Assembly (NCBI GenBank): GCA_947496215.1
Contig: CANMCF010000010.1
Location: forward strand, 1-64,000
From: an uncultured Bizionia sp.
GTDB lineage: Bacteria > Bacteroidota > Bacteroidia > Flavobacteriales > Flavobacteriaceae
Direction: 5' to 3'
DNA length: 64,000 nucleotides
Shown here: positions 1 through 7,960 of the stretch, one piece after another
How positions within the stretch are numbered: position 1 is the first letter of the stretch
How the letters are laid out: every line of letters begins with the position of its first letter
Translations under genes and position numbers: made by a program
Notes under the pieces: model-generated
Database searches by the model: none
What the model was told of the DNA's origin: nothing
The model's input: the letters and a program-made list of their open reading frames with translations, nothing else

Positions 1-121
1 TTAAAAGCTTTTTAAAACCAGATTCACTGTTCTTAAACTGATAACAAACTTGCTTATTATCACACACATCAAAGACATCCTTACTAATGTCCAAACCAAA
101 ATATTCCATATCTTTACCCAT
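1..121 (-). CDS. IS110-family DEDD transposase, N-terminal fragment running off the window
   Basis: ATG at 119-121 opens 40 codons without a stop up to the window edge. The protein begins MGKDMEYFGLDISKDVFDVC and continues with a QFKNSESGFKKLL-like stretch. This is the usual start of IS110 recombinases, where the Asp of GLDISK (residue 11) is the first acid of the RuvC-like DEDD catalytic site. In this family the protein pairs with a structured bridge RNA made from the element's own non-coding end. The rest of the RuvC domain and the C-terminal Tnp domain with its catalytic Ser are outside the window. The family call is confident; whether the element is intact is unknown. Confidence 0.85.
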   Translation of the reverse strand, partial: MGKDMEYFGLDISKDVFDVCDNKQVCYQFKNSESGFKKLL

Positions 122-330
122 AAGAAAAAAAAGATTGTAAAGAGCCGATCTACTGTGAATTCAACAACTTGAAATCGAAGTCTGAAGCTTCATGGAACTG
201 AACGAATTTAACGTAGAAAAGAGAAGGGATTATCAATGTTGACGAGATCTTGGTCTCTGCGTATAAAATAACCTTATTCTTCTCTTTGGTTCTTTATGAT
301 TAATTTATCTAATTTAATGAAAGGCTAAGT
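122..330 (-). ncRNA. Candidate bridge-RNA region of the IS110 element
   Basis: This is the non-coding interval directly upstream of the transposase start, where IS110-group elements encode their bridge RNA. On the minus strand a 9-bp perfect stem can form between 279-287 and 218-226 (AAAGAGAAG/CTTCTCTTT). Between its arms a second hairpin, GAGACC-AA-GATCTC (244-257, one mismatch), can form. The position and nested stems fit a bridge RNA, but no target- or donor-binding loops could be assigned without the joined insertion site. RNA extent and identity are inferred. Confidence 0.4.
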
Positions 331-1556
331 TAAGATGTATAACACCAGATGTATGCGTGGCCATTGTAAGTGAAACCTTGTAGTATTTCCCCATAATCTG
401 GATAAATGACATTAATTAGCTTCCAACTTGAAAAAGTAAATAAGCCACAAATGACCAATGCCAACATAAAAATATAAAACCCTTGAATCATAGCTTTGCC
501 TTTGAGAGTCTTATTTTTAACCCCGTAGACCAAAAGACCGAAGAAAGTAACTATTGCCAGCAGCAACATTGGAAAGGCCCAACAGAAAGGGTAGGAAATC
601 GTACCAAAGAAAGGAATATTGAAATAAATGTAATCTTCTGTGCTTTTTAGATTGTTTAGGTTGGCTTCGGCAAAGTAATGTAACATAGGCATCAAGTAAG
701 ATCCTTGGTGCTCCAATGTGTTTTTGTCCAAGCGGTCGTATGTGTCCAATGCTGTATGGTAATCGAAATGGTCATCTATAAACGCGAAGTTGAAACCATC
801 AATGTCCCCGTCTTTTCTAAAAACAGTCAAATCGGTATCATTGGGTAACATTTTATAAATGCTGTAAGCCAAAGAATTTGCAACAGGAAATTTTGGATTT
901 GCCTCTACAAAGGCTTTTATTAAATTGGCATTGCCTCCGTTAGTTTCAACAAGCATATAGCTTGGGCCTCCGCTACCACGAGCCTCGAAATTTAAAACAA
1001 GTCCGACGTCTTCAGCCCATTCGTGTTTGTTCACAAATAGATCTGCACCATTCAATCCCAATTCCTCTGCATCCGAAATAAGAATGATAATGTCGTTTTT
1101 TGGTATTTTTCCTTCAGACAGATAAGCTCTTATGCCCTCCAAGATTGTGACGACTCCAGAACCTGCATCACTAGCACCAATGGCCGAATGGGGGTTGCTG
1201 TCGTAGTGAGTCAGCAGGAGTAGTGCCTTTCCTTGTTCGCGACCTTCAATCTTTGCTAGAATGTTTTTTGGCTTGGCCAGGTTTCCCCATTGGCTTATGG
1301 AATAGCCTTCTTGGACCTGTGTTTTCAGACCTAGCTTTTCAAGTTGTCCGACAATGTAGTTTCTTACATTCTCATGCTCAGCATTACCAACGAAATGAGG
1401 TTTTTTGGAAATCTCGGACAAATGTGTCAAAGCTCGTGCAGTCGAAAAGGAACTCACATTGGTATCGCTGGTAGAAACTTTATCAGGTAGCAGCGCATTG
1501 AAACTCACATAAACGGAAATAACTATTAATGCCAGTGCTATACTCTTTTTAAACAT
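330..1556 (-). pseudogene. M28 family metallopeptidase, C-terminally truncated at an IS110 insertion
   Basis: The 408 residues hold an N-terminal membrane anchor (about 3-20) and an M28 aminopeptidase domain. The di-zinc site is visible: H117 and D119 in THYDS, D130 in GASDAGSG, and the E164-E165 pair in SDAEELG. The first two helices of a membrane domain follow (about 319-345 and 355-378). Membrane-anchored M28 peptidases of this kind in Flavobacteriia are usually about 750-800 residues with several more helices. Here the sequence breaks off in NGHAYIW, acquires five foreign residues and stops, right at the edge of the IS110 left end. The catalytic domain is whole, so a short active enzyme is possible, but the gene is best read as IS-interrupted. 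Confidence 0.8.
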
Positions 1557-1629
1557 TATGAAGGTTTTTGAATGATTATAAAAATAAGAAAAATTGCTTG
1601 ATATGATGCTTTAGGTTAAGTCGTCAAAA

Positions 1630-2136
1630 ATGAGTAACTTTAAGAATAAGTATAAAAAAATAGTTATGGGTATTAAAAGTTTTCAAGGAGCAAGAAAAGG
1701 ACAACAACAGCAAACAACCAACAATTCACCTTTAAAGGTAAGCGATTATATGACCAGGGATGTAATTGCTTTTAGGCCAGATCAATCTGTTGAAGAGGTT
1801 ATAAACACATTGATCAAGCATCGTATTTCTGGAGGGCCAGTTGTAAATGATAAAAATGAGCTGGTGGGTATTATCTCTGAAGGAGATTGCATCAAGCAGA
1901 TAAGTGAAAGCCGTTATTACAATATGCCAATGGATCAAGACAGCATTGAAAAACATATGATTACCAATGTGGAGACCATAGATGGCAACTTAAACGTTTT
2001 TGATGCTGCAAGCAAGTTTTTGAATTCCAAACGACGCCGTTTTCCAATTGTTGAAAACGGGAAACTTGTAGGGCAAATTAGTCAAAAAGACATTTTAAAG
2101 GCAGCAATGAAACTAAAAGGGCAACATTGGAAATAA
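1630..2136 (+). CDS. CBS domain-pair protein
   Basis: The 168-residue soluble protein has a basic, Gln-rich N-terminal lead (1-33) followed by two CBS domains. The first starts near VSDYMTRDVIAF (36-95) and the second near IEKHMITNVETID (105-165). Tandem CBS domains form a Bateman module that binds adenosyl ligands and acts as an energy or ligand sensor. No catalytic domain is fused, so its partner is unknown. It converges with the GIDE-like gene, with no base between the two stop codons. The M28 gene lies upstream in the divergent direction. Confidence 0.85.
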   Translation: MSNFKNKYKKIVMGIKSFQGARKGQQQQTTNNSPLKVSDYMTRDVIAFRPDQSVEEVINTLIKHRISGGPVVNDKNELVGIISEGDCIKQISESRYYNMPMDQDSIEKHMITNVETIDGNLNVFDAASKFLNSKRRRFPIVENGKLVGQISQKDILKAAMKLKGQHWK

Positions 2137-2829
2137 CTAAAAGGACCTTTGTTCACTAATGGCTTTGGGGCTATCGGTGATTATGAGTTTCTTGTCATTG
2201 TCTCCACCACTTAAGGAGACGATGCTGGAATAAGAATAATCAGCAATGGGGGTTTCCAAATCCATCCACCTTACATTACCTGCTACCGTGATTTGTTCTC
2301 CTATCTCTATTATGGCTTCTTCATACTTAAGTTGCTTGTTAAAGCCAAATAAGGTTTCACCATCTATATTGTAAAATTTGAGAAGTTTTATGAATTCGGG
2401 AGTTGGATCATTAAAAGTTCCAGAATTGGTGGTTTTATCCGTGACTAGATAATCCATATAATTTCTTGGAACCTTAACAGGTAATACGATTGCTCGTTCT
2501 CCATTTTTTTCGATAAAAAAATCTTGAATGTTTTCTTTTTCTATCAATGTTTTCCAACGGGAACTCTTTCCTGAGTTTACACGTTGCTGTATCGTTATTT
2601 TATAGAACACGCATTTGCGTTTACTCAAGGGAGCTGTCAAAGGGTCGTTTATGTTGAGTGCCTTACCTGATATTTTGGAAAAGGTGTTGGTTCTTAGGCT
2701 TCCTACCCTATTTTGAGGTAATTTTTTTAAACGCCTTAAAATTATTGATTCAGAATTGAAATAGTGGTTGTAAAGAATAAATAGAATGACTATTCCAATT
2801 ATTACGGCTATGAATAAGGGGTTTTCCAT
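2137..2829 (-). CDS. GIDE-domain-like membrane protein
   Basis: The 230-residue protein has one N-terminal transmembrane helix (about 6-22) followed by a soluble domain. Its layout and the C-terminal motif LIITDSPKA resemble the GIDE/BAM domain of MUL1-like proteins. Bacterial members lack the RING finger of the eukaryotic E3 ligases and have no known ubiquitin activity, so the database name 'E3 ubiquitin ligase family' would mislead. In other Bacteroidota such proteins occur with LemA-like proteins, but no lemA gene lies next to it here. The function is unknown and the family call is from pattern only. Confidence 0.55.
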   Translation of the reverse strand: MENPLFIAVIIGIVILFILYNHYFNSESIILRRLKKLPQNRVGSLRTNTFSKISGKALNINDPLTAPLSKRKCVFYKITIQQRVNSGKSSRWKTLIEKENIQDFFIEKNGERAIVLPVKVPRNYMDYLVTDKTTNSGTFNDPTPEFIKLLKFYNIDGETLFGFNKQLKYEEAIIEIGEQITVAGNVRWMDLETPIADYSYSSIVSLSGGDNDKKLIITDSPKAISEQRSF

Positions 2830-2904
2830 TATGTATGAAATAAATCTTGAAATTTTGGTTATGCTAATTAGTAACGAGTAGTTGTCAAATGTTACAATGA
2901 TTTT

Positions 2905-4017
2905 TTAATTGACTGCTATTTTTTGGGATGCGTTCAATGCATATGCAGCAAAAGATGCCAACCAGTGTGCACCTGCATATTCCCCAGAATCCATTTTCTC
3001 GTAACTGTATTTGAAATGTTTGTTTGCAAGTGCAATCATTTTATCATTTTCCAGAGCTTTCCCAATTTCAAACAAACACCAAGCTCGACTAAAGTTCAAT
3101 CCGTCCAAATGTGCCATCTTTCCATCACTCTTATCAGCGACATCCACAAGAAAGATGTTTCTTGATGGGTTTGCCCTAAAGCCGGGAATGAATGCATCCA
3201 ACCACTTTGCATATTCTTCTTTTGAAAGGACTTTTAACATTAAAGCGGCTTCTTGTAGACAAGGCGATAAAAAATCGAATCCTCCTGGCTCCCAACTCAA
3301 TGGGCAATTGACATCTTTCAAATAGAAGTCTTTTGCTTTTTTTACGATTATGGCTTCTAGGTCTTTATTGTGTTTTTTTGCATAATCCAAAGCAAAGGAC
3401 ATCCCGAAGGCAGTATTTGGGTGCTCTCCTACGCGAATGGGGTAATTCAATTTGTTTAAGAATACGATGAACTTGTCTTCTATCAATGTAGTCAGTGGTT
3501 TTAAATCCAAGGAAAATTGTTCCCCTTCCATTGTGTTGTATTCATGTAGACTTTCTGCAAGTTTTAATAGCCAAGCCCAGCCATAGGTTCTCTCGAAAGT
3601 CTTGTTGTATGAGTCATCGAAATAGGTTATTTCCCTCAATATGTTCTCTTTGGTGATATTGCTTTTCAATTTTTTTAAAATGGCTTCACGAGCTTTCAAT
3701 TCTGGAAATCGAATTAATAAATTGACCAAGGTCCAGTGACCATGAACAGAAGAGTGCCAATCGAAACAACCATAAAAAGAAGGATGCAATTCTTTTGGCG
3801 TTTTTAAGTAGGATGCATCTCCCAGTACCTGTCCCAACTTGTTTGGGTATTCTTGGTCAATGCAATCGTAAGCAAAACGATATAGGTAATCTGCCTTGTC
3901 TTCATTAAATACTATTAATGCCTTTGCTTTGGAGTTAGGGATTTTCACATCTTTCTTTGATGAGTTGCAATGTGTGAAAAGCAGGAATAGTATCGTGATT
4001 TTCGCTATCGTTTTCAT
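2905..4017 (-). CDS. DUF2891 family lipoprotein
   Basis: I chose the ATG at 4015-4017 because it opens a lipoprotein signal peptide (MKTIAKITILFLLFTHC, lipobox LFTHC); an upstream in-frame ATG at 4068 would put 17 non-signal residues before it. The mature 370-residue protein carries the FYGCFDWHSSVHGHW signature of DUF2891 (IPR021365), a family of mostly alpha-helical, barrel-like proteins with no established reaction. A second motif, SWEPGGFDFLSPCLQEA, lies in the C-terminal half. It is probably exported and membrane-anchored. It is transcribed alone. Confidence 0.8.
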   Translation of the reverse strand: MKTIAKITILFLLFTHCNSSKKDVKIPNSKAKALIVFNEDKADYLYRFAYDCIDQEYPNKLGQVLGDASYLKTPKELHPSFYGCFDWHSSVHGHWTLVNLLIRFPELKAREAILKKLKSNITKENILREITYFDDSYNKTFERTYGWAWLLKLAESLHEYNTMEGEQFSLDLKPLTTLIEDKFIVFLNKLNYPIRVGEHPNTAFGMSFALDYAKKHNKDLEAIIVKKAKDFYLKDVNCPLSWEPGGFDFLSPCLQEAALMLKVLSKEEYAKWLDAFIPGFRANPSRNIFLVDVADKSDGKMAHLDGLNFSRAWCLFEIGKALENDKMIALANKHFKYSYEKMDSGEYAGAHWLASFAAYALNASQKIAVN

Positions 4018-4106
4018 GGTGCTTGGGTTTTTGCTTCTTAATACATGAAAATAGTGTTCTAAAAGCAAACAATTTAGAATGTCATCACAATTTTAATTAA
4101 AGGGTA

Positions 4107-4794
4107 TTAGGTGATATTGGTGGCTTTTGCCAATTTGAGACTGTCTTTAATGATGATGGAATGTCCATCTGTCTCAATGGCGTCTTCCTTTTTGAAATCA
4201 GACAACACCCTGATCAAAAGGACTCCACCGAGGTTCCGATGAGGTTGCTATGGTCTTTTCTTGAAAGTGTAAAACTGTGATTTTCGTTGAAGAAGTGTTC
4301 CAGTTTAGGGATGGAGATTGCTGTTCTTTCCCTGACATTGTGCTGTGCAAGAATTTTGGAATTGATTATAAAGACATCGAATTCATGACTAAAACCCTTA
4401 AGTAGGCGGCTAAGGATGTTTTTATCTCTTTCGAGGATTAAGGCAAATATTCTTTTTGGTATTAAATAGAAAATACAATCCGTCAAGCAGGAAACAGAGT
4501 GGGAGTGAGTTTCTTTGTTCAATACGGTATGGTGACCAATGACACCATTTTCCTTAACTAGATAGAAGATGTGTTCTTTGCCATTCAACCCTGTAATGTG
4601 TTTTTTCACTTTACCTTGTTTTATTATGTAAACCCATTGGGTATCGATGCTTCGTGATAAAGGTTTTGACCCTTCTTGAGTCTTATGATGGTTTTGTGCT
4701 TCTCTATTAGATTGTGGATCTCAATGGGAAATGATTTAACCAGTGAGTCATTGAATAAGGTAGATCTGTTGTGGGGAAAAATTTGATCTATCAT
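4107..4794 (-). pseudogene. Crp/Fnr-family transcription regulator with two frameshifts
   Basis: Three pieces in two frames rebuild one Crp/Fnr protein. Piece one (start 4794) reads MIDQIFPHNRSTLFNDSLVK through a LKKGQNLYHEAS segment of the cyclic-nucleotide-binding fold and then hits TAA after NGFT. A one-base shift in the GGG near 4633-4635 restores VYIIKQGKVKK and the rest of the sensor domain (4214-4609). A second one-base shift near 4216-4222 restores LLIRVLSDFKKEDAIETDG, the winged-helix end, with a stop at 4107. Adding two bases to the 688 gives exactly 230 codons, a normal length for the family. Two independent lesions argue for decay rather than a sequencing slip. Confidence 0.85.
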
Positions 4795-4981
4795 TATAAA
4801 GGAGATTAGTTAGTTGCTTTGTTGGTGTGGAAACAGGTATGAGGTTTACGAAATGTTTGACATAGGGCTAATTTTATGGTTTTGTCTATAAAATTTGTTA
4901 TTACGTATATTTTATTAAAATATACGTAATATATTTCTTGGTAGACGTTTTCTGGAATCCGAATAGTTGAAGTCAAAACAC

Positions 4982-5010
4982 AAAAAAACCACTTTTCTAA
5001 AAGCGGTTTT
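4982..5010 (-). terminator. Rho-independent terminator after the carbonic anhydrase gene
   Basis: On the minus strand AAAACCGCTTTT-AGA-AAAGTGGTTTT forms a hairpin with one mismatch and is followed by a T run. It lies about 25 bases past the stop of the carbonic anhydrase gene. Confidence 0.75.
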
Positions 5011-5035
5011 CAAATTGATATTAGGTCCCTTGAGG

Positions 5036-5974
5036 TTAATTGTTTTTATTGAATCTAACGGGTCTACCGTTAAGGTCTTGAATCGGTCTGAAATTTGTAT
5101 GCATGATTTCTTTGAATTTGTTTAGTTGATAACGTGAAGCTTTCAATGGTTTTTTGAGTACGTACCAAGTAACTATTTCGGAACAAGGTGGTGTCGTCAA
5201 AGAACCTGAATAAGTATAATATCTGTTTAGGACATTGCTGTTGTTGTCTTCAAGTGAAATATCATTAATTATGAAATCTTCGTCATTGTTATATTCCATA
5301 GCATTGAATAGCTTTTCACCTTCGCTTACGATTCGATTTTTATCATAAACATATGGATTGAAGAAGTCGTCTACGTTGTACGTGAAACTACTATTGTATT
5401 CGTCGTTTTCATTCTCTGGAAGCATTCCCATAAAATTACCCAAGACTGGATTCCACTGTCCTTTTTTAAAGAAAACACCCAATACTGCCAAATCCCCTGT
5501 GTTGGGGTCTTGGTGTACCAAATGCATCTCCATTGGGTAATGTTTGTTGTTTATGGTGTGTTCGCTTTTGGTGTGAAAATGGAATTGAAGCAAATTATAG
5601 GTGATACCATTAAGTATGGTCGTGCTCCCTGGATCATAGTTGAATTGAATGGTATGTCCATTGTTGAATATGTTGGTGACGCTAGAATTGAAATTGGTAT
5701 TGATTGGATCCAGGTCATTGTCTTTGACGGCTTCTTGTTTTACAATGTTGATTGGTGATTGTTCAACACCTCCGCAATCCGTCCACCCACCATTGCATAA
5801 TGTTTCCCAAAATTCGGGACCTTCTACTCCTTCGTATTCGAAATGACATTCTGTTTTTGAATTGTATTTCTCATTTAAAAGAATTGTGCTTTCTTCCGTT
5901 TCCATATGATCGCTTTCACATGAGAATAATCCCAAAACGAAAGTCAAGCTAAGGATGTAATTGATTTTTTTCAT
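5036..5974 (-). CDS. Alpha-class carbonic anhydrase, lipoprotein
   Basis: Interconverts CO2 and bicarbonate, outside the cytoplasm. The N-terminus is a lipoprotein signal (LGLFSC, Cys 19). The alpha-CA fold is clear: GPEFWETLCNGG, EQSPINI, the zinc ligands H132 and H134 in LQFHFHTKSEH and H151 in MHLVHQ, and the late SLTTPPCSE loop that holds the catalytic Thr and a disulfide Cys. The length of 312 residues includes an acidic linker (20-45) and an insertion of Asn/Asp-rich sequence around 220-240. It is monocistronic, with its own terminator. The enzyme class is confident; the host pathway (CO2 capture, pH control or calcification) is not visible. Confidence 0.93.
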   Translation of the reverse strand: MKKINYILSLTFVLGLFSCESDHMETEESTILLNEKYNSKTECHFEYEGVEGPEFWETLCNGGWTDCGGVEQSPINIVKQEAVKDNDLDPINTNFNSSVTNIFNNGHTIQFNYDPGSTTILNGITYNLLQFHFHTKSEHTINNKHYPMEMHLVHQDPNTGDLAVLGVFFKKGQWNPVLGNFMGMLPENENDEYNSSFTYNVDDFFNPYVYDKNRIVSEGEKLFNAMEYNNDEDFIINDISLEDNNSNVLNRYYTYSGSLTTPPCSEIVTWYVLKKPLKASRYQLNKFKEIMHTNFRPIQDLNGRPVRFNKNN

Positions 5975-6089
5975 AGTTATATTGTTTTTTGGTAATTAAT
6001 GGATTCCAATTTATAACCTATTGAGGAAGAAGTTGTTGAGATGCATCATTCCTAAACTTGATTTTTATCAAATATTTTGTCCAACCAGA

Positions 6090-6437
6090 TCAGATTCGCT
6101 TTACCAAGGCAAAGAAATCACCTTCCAAGGGCAAGTACCCTTGATCGTAGACAAAATAATATATGGTTCCAGCTTTTGTGGTGTAAGTGCTTGTGAAATA
6201 ATTGAAGTCGAACCCCTTTTGCATTAACTTCGTTTTGGTAGTCTTTGTTTTCTGATTAGGGTTTAAGGACTCTAGGATACGCCAATTTTTGCGAAGCCTA
6301 TTGTTTATGTTTCTAATGAGGTTTTTCCCGTCTTTGTTTATTTTGTTATTATGAGCATTCCTACAGTGATCACTACAGAACTTCTTATCAATTCTCCCAA
6401 CTATTTTATCTCCGCATTCAGGGCATTTTTTTTCCAT
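6090..6437 (-). CDS. Small zinc-ribbon protein
   Basis: I prefer the ATG at 6437, which starts MEKKCPECGDKIVGR. The longer reading from 6506 would run through the end of the GNAT gene and adds no recognisable sequence. The 115-residue protein has an N-terminal Cys4 ribbon (CPECG ... KFCSDHCRNAHNN) followed by a basic helical segment and a YYFVYDQGYLPLEGD tail. Similar short ribbon proteins occur in Flavobacteriia, but I know of no function; nucleic-acid binding is a guess from the ribbon and the charge. It overlaps the upstream acetyltransferase gene by 20 bases, so the two are probably co-translated. Confidence 0.7.
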   Translation of the reverse strand: MEKKCPECGDKIVGRIDKKFCSDHCRNAHNNKINKDGKNLIRNINNRLRKNWRILESLNPNQKTKTTKTKLMQKGFDFNYFTSTYTTKAGTIYYFVYDQGYLPLEGDFFALVKRI

Positions 6438-6972
6438 AGGTTTGTTTGTTTTCAATATTGTACCAACGTAGTTTAAGGTTCTCTTTTTCGTAATGGAAAT
6501 CTTCAATGTAATTCAAACCTATTTTTAAAAGAGCGTTATGAGACGCTTTGTTCCCTATTTCGGTGATGCCATAGACGGTTTTCAGTTTCATTGCATTAAA
6601 AGCATGGTCTATGGCTGCTTTTCCAGACTCTGTGGCATATCCTTTTCCCCAATATTTGGGAATCAATCTGTATCCGACATCGTAAAAATTTGAAAACCCG
6701 TTAAAAGGTTCTTCTGTATTAAGCCTCAAACCTGACCAACCTATGAACTCTTTTGTATCTTTAAGTATTGCAGCCCATCGACCAATACCTCGTTCTTTGT
6801 ATTGTTGCTGTATGCTTAAAATCATTTTTTCGGACTCTTGCATGGTTTTGATGGGTTTGTTGCCTAGGTATCTATGGACAACGGGGTCGGAGTCCAAGGT
6901 ATACATGCCTTCCAAGTCACTTTCTTGGATATTTCTAAGTATCAAGCGTTCGGTCTCAATATGAATATTCAT
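6418..6972 (-). CDS. GNAT family N-acetyltransferase (RimJ/RimL type)
   Basis: The 184-residue single-domain acetyltransferase has the GNAT landmarks: TERLILRNIQESDLEGMYTL at the start, IGWSGLRL (strand 4), the acetyl-CoA pyrophosphate loop PKYWGKGYATES (about 112-123), and the late N-KASHNALLKIG helix. Members modify ribosomal protein N-termini, antibiotics or small amines; the substrate cannot be read from the sequence. Its start codon abuts the stop of the DUF6265 gene and its end overlaps the zinc-ribbon gene, so the three form one operon. Confidence 0.88.
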   Translation of the reverse strand: MNIHIETERLILRNIQESDLEGMYTLDSDPVVHRYLGNKPIKTMQESEKMILSIQQQYKERGIGRWAAILKDTKEFIGWSGLRLNTEEPFNGFSNFYDVGYRLIPKYWGKGYATESGKAAIDHAFNAMKLKTVYGITEIGNKASHNALLKIGLNYIEDFHYEKENLKLRWYNIENKQTYGKKMP

Positions 6973-7473
6973 TTATTGTCTTTTATAGTTGAATTTTACT
7001 TCTTCAGATGTTCCTTTGTTTTCGATAAGCACATAGAGGTTAATTTCATCTTCATTGATTTTTTCAAAGGTGAAATTGTTGAAGTATACACGATTGCCTT
7101 CTATTTTCACAAGTTTGAAGGTTTCGGACTCTTCTTTTTCTTCCCAACCTTTGAAATCTGGTTCAAAATGTTTCAATTGCAATAGAAGTGTGCTGTCCGT
7201 TTCTGTGATAGCCCCAAGCTCATAGAAGACGACCTTGTCGTCTACCACCAATTTAAAACTGAACATCATGGAATTCCCTAGTGCTGGACTCCAGATCTCT
7301 TCCGTTATTCCACCAAAGGCTTCGCCTCTCCAATGTCCAGAAACCCAAGAAACAGCATCCAATGTCGCTCTTGGTGATGAATTGCCCTCATTGAATCGCA
7401 ATGTATTGTTTTGACCGATAGAATAGGATGAGCAAAAGACAAACACAAGAATGAAAATTGGTTTCATAATCAA
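6973..7473 (-). CDS. DUF6265 family secreted protein
   Basis: The 166-residue protein has a signal peptide (MIMKPIFILVFVFCSSYSIG). The mature domain has the DUF6265 pattern: VSWVSGHWRGEAFGGITEE, WSPALGNSMMFSF, a LKHFEPDFKGWEEK segment, and a beta-rich, lipocalin-like end. No activity is established for the family. Translation may start at Met1 or Met3. It is the first gene of a tight operon with the GNAT and zinc-ribbon genes, but nothing in their sequences ties the functions together. Confidence 0.78.
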   Translation of the reverse strand: MIMKPIFILVFVFCSSYSIGQNNTLRFNEGNSSPRATLDAVSWVSGHWRGEAFGGITEEIWSPALGNSMMFSFKLVVDDKVVFYELGAITETDSTLLLQLKHFEPDFKGWEEKEESETFKLVKIEGNRVYFNNFTFEKINEDEINLYVLIENKGTSEEVKFNYKRQ

Positions 7474-7568
7474 TGAAATAAATAGTTAGACAATCTAATA
7501 TACTAAACTTAGTATAACTATTATAATCTTGTATGTGTATTTGAATGTGGTATGAAAGTGTCGGAAAT

Positions 7569-7592
7569 AAAAAAAAGCCTTGTTTAGGCTTT
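7569..7592 (-). terminator. Rho-independent terminator
   Basis: On the minus strand AAAGCCT-AAACA-AGGCTTT is followed by a run of eight T. No gene ends immediately before it. The nearest minus-strand gene stops at 7961, so this could close a long 3' tail of that gene or a separate small transcript covering the two attC-like hairpins. Confidence 0.6.
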
Positions 7593-7614
7593 GAAATATA
7601 TTTATCATAAAAAA

Positions 7615-7676
7615 AATCTAACTGACTTAGTCTACTTGAAGTCCCTACACTTAAGTGATTTTTCGTCAGTTAGATT
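7615..7676. repeat. attC-like hairpin A
   Basis: A 12-bp perfect inverted repeat (AATCTAACTGAC / GTCAGTTAGATT) encloses a second stem, ACTTGAAG (7634-7641) with CTTAAGT (7650-7656), in which the G is left bulged, and an 8-base loop. The ends read ATCTAAC and GTTAGAT, which fit the integron recombination core patterns RYYYAAC and GTTRRRY. Total length is about 60 bases, near the short end for attC sites. The bulged base lies in the left half, as in L'' boxes, but it is G rather than the usual C on this strand, so the polarity is unclear. Confidence 0.4.
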
Positions 7677-7747
7677 GGTTGTTTTTGATCAATTTTTCTT
7701 ATTGATTTAAATAGCTTTTTATATATGTTTAAAATAATTCTTAAAAA

Positions 7748-7808
7748 ACCTAACTGACTTGATTCTTTATTTTTGCTCCCATCAAAATAATTCTCTAATC
7801 AGTTAGAT
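7748..7808. repeat. attC-like hairpin B
   Basis: This is a second copy of the same architecture, 72 bases from hairpin A. The ends are ACCTAAC and GTTAGAT (RYYYAAC/GTTRRRY). The outer stem is CTAACTGA (7750-7757) with TCAGTTAG (7799-7806). The inner stem is TTATTTTTG (7767-7775) with CAAAATAA (7783-7790), leaving one T bulged in the left half, and the loop has 7 bases. The inner-stem sequence differs fully from copy A while pairing is kept, so structure rather than sequence is conserved. Confidence 0.4.
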
Positions 7809-7929
7809 TTAAGGTTTACTATTTATTCATCTTTATTAATGACAACAATGAGTTTTTTAATTGACTCTATTGTCGCTTCCAATTATAAAGTAAAGGTAAA
7901 TTAATGCCTCAAGTTTTTTATAAGGAAAA

Positions 7930-7948
7930 TCCTTAGCATTTATAAGGA
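7930..7948. repeat. Dispersed palindrome TCCTTA-N7-TAAGGA, copy 1
   Basis: The core is TCCTTA-gcattta-TAAGGA, preceded by AAGGAAAA. It lies 13 bases past the stop of the 178-residue hypothetical gene. It shares the half-sites and the exact 7-base spacer with three other copies at 8770, 12792 and 13116. Confidence 0.6.
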
Positions 7949-7960
7949 AAGCTGTTTTTT

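Larger units (their letters stand above)
1..335 (-). mobile_element. IS110-family insertion sequence, left end (partial)
   Basis: The first 121 bases encode, on the minus strand, the N-terminus of an IS110-type DEDD transposase that leaves the window. Upstream of it lie about 210 bases without a reading frame, and then an M28 peptidase gene that stops abruptly in mid-domain. This is the layout of the long left end of an IS110-group element. The exact outer boundary cannot be fixed without the other end, because these elements lack clear terminal inverted repeats; I place it between about 330 and 345. Confidence 0.75.

Noticed and set aside
2137-2829. Ubiquitin E3 ligase function for the GIDE-like protein
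   Set aside because: There is no RING finger and bacteria of this kind lack the pathway; only the membrane-anchored domain is shared.
5050-5062. AATCTAAC sequence resembling an attC core near the carbonic anhydrase end
   Set aside because: It is coding, has no GTTAGAT partner at a suitable distance and cannot form the hairpin seen at 7615 and 7748.
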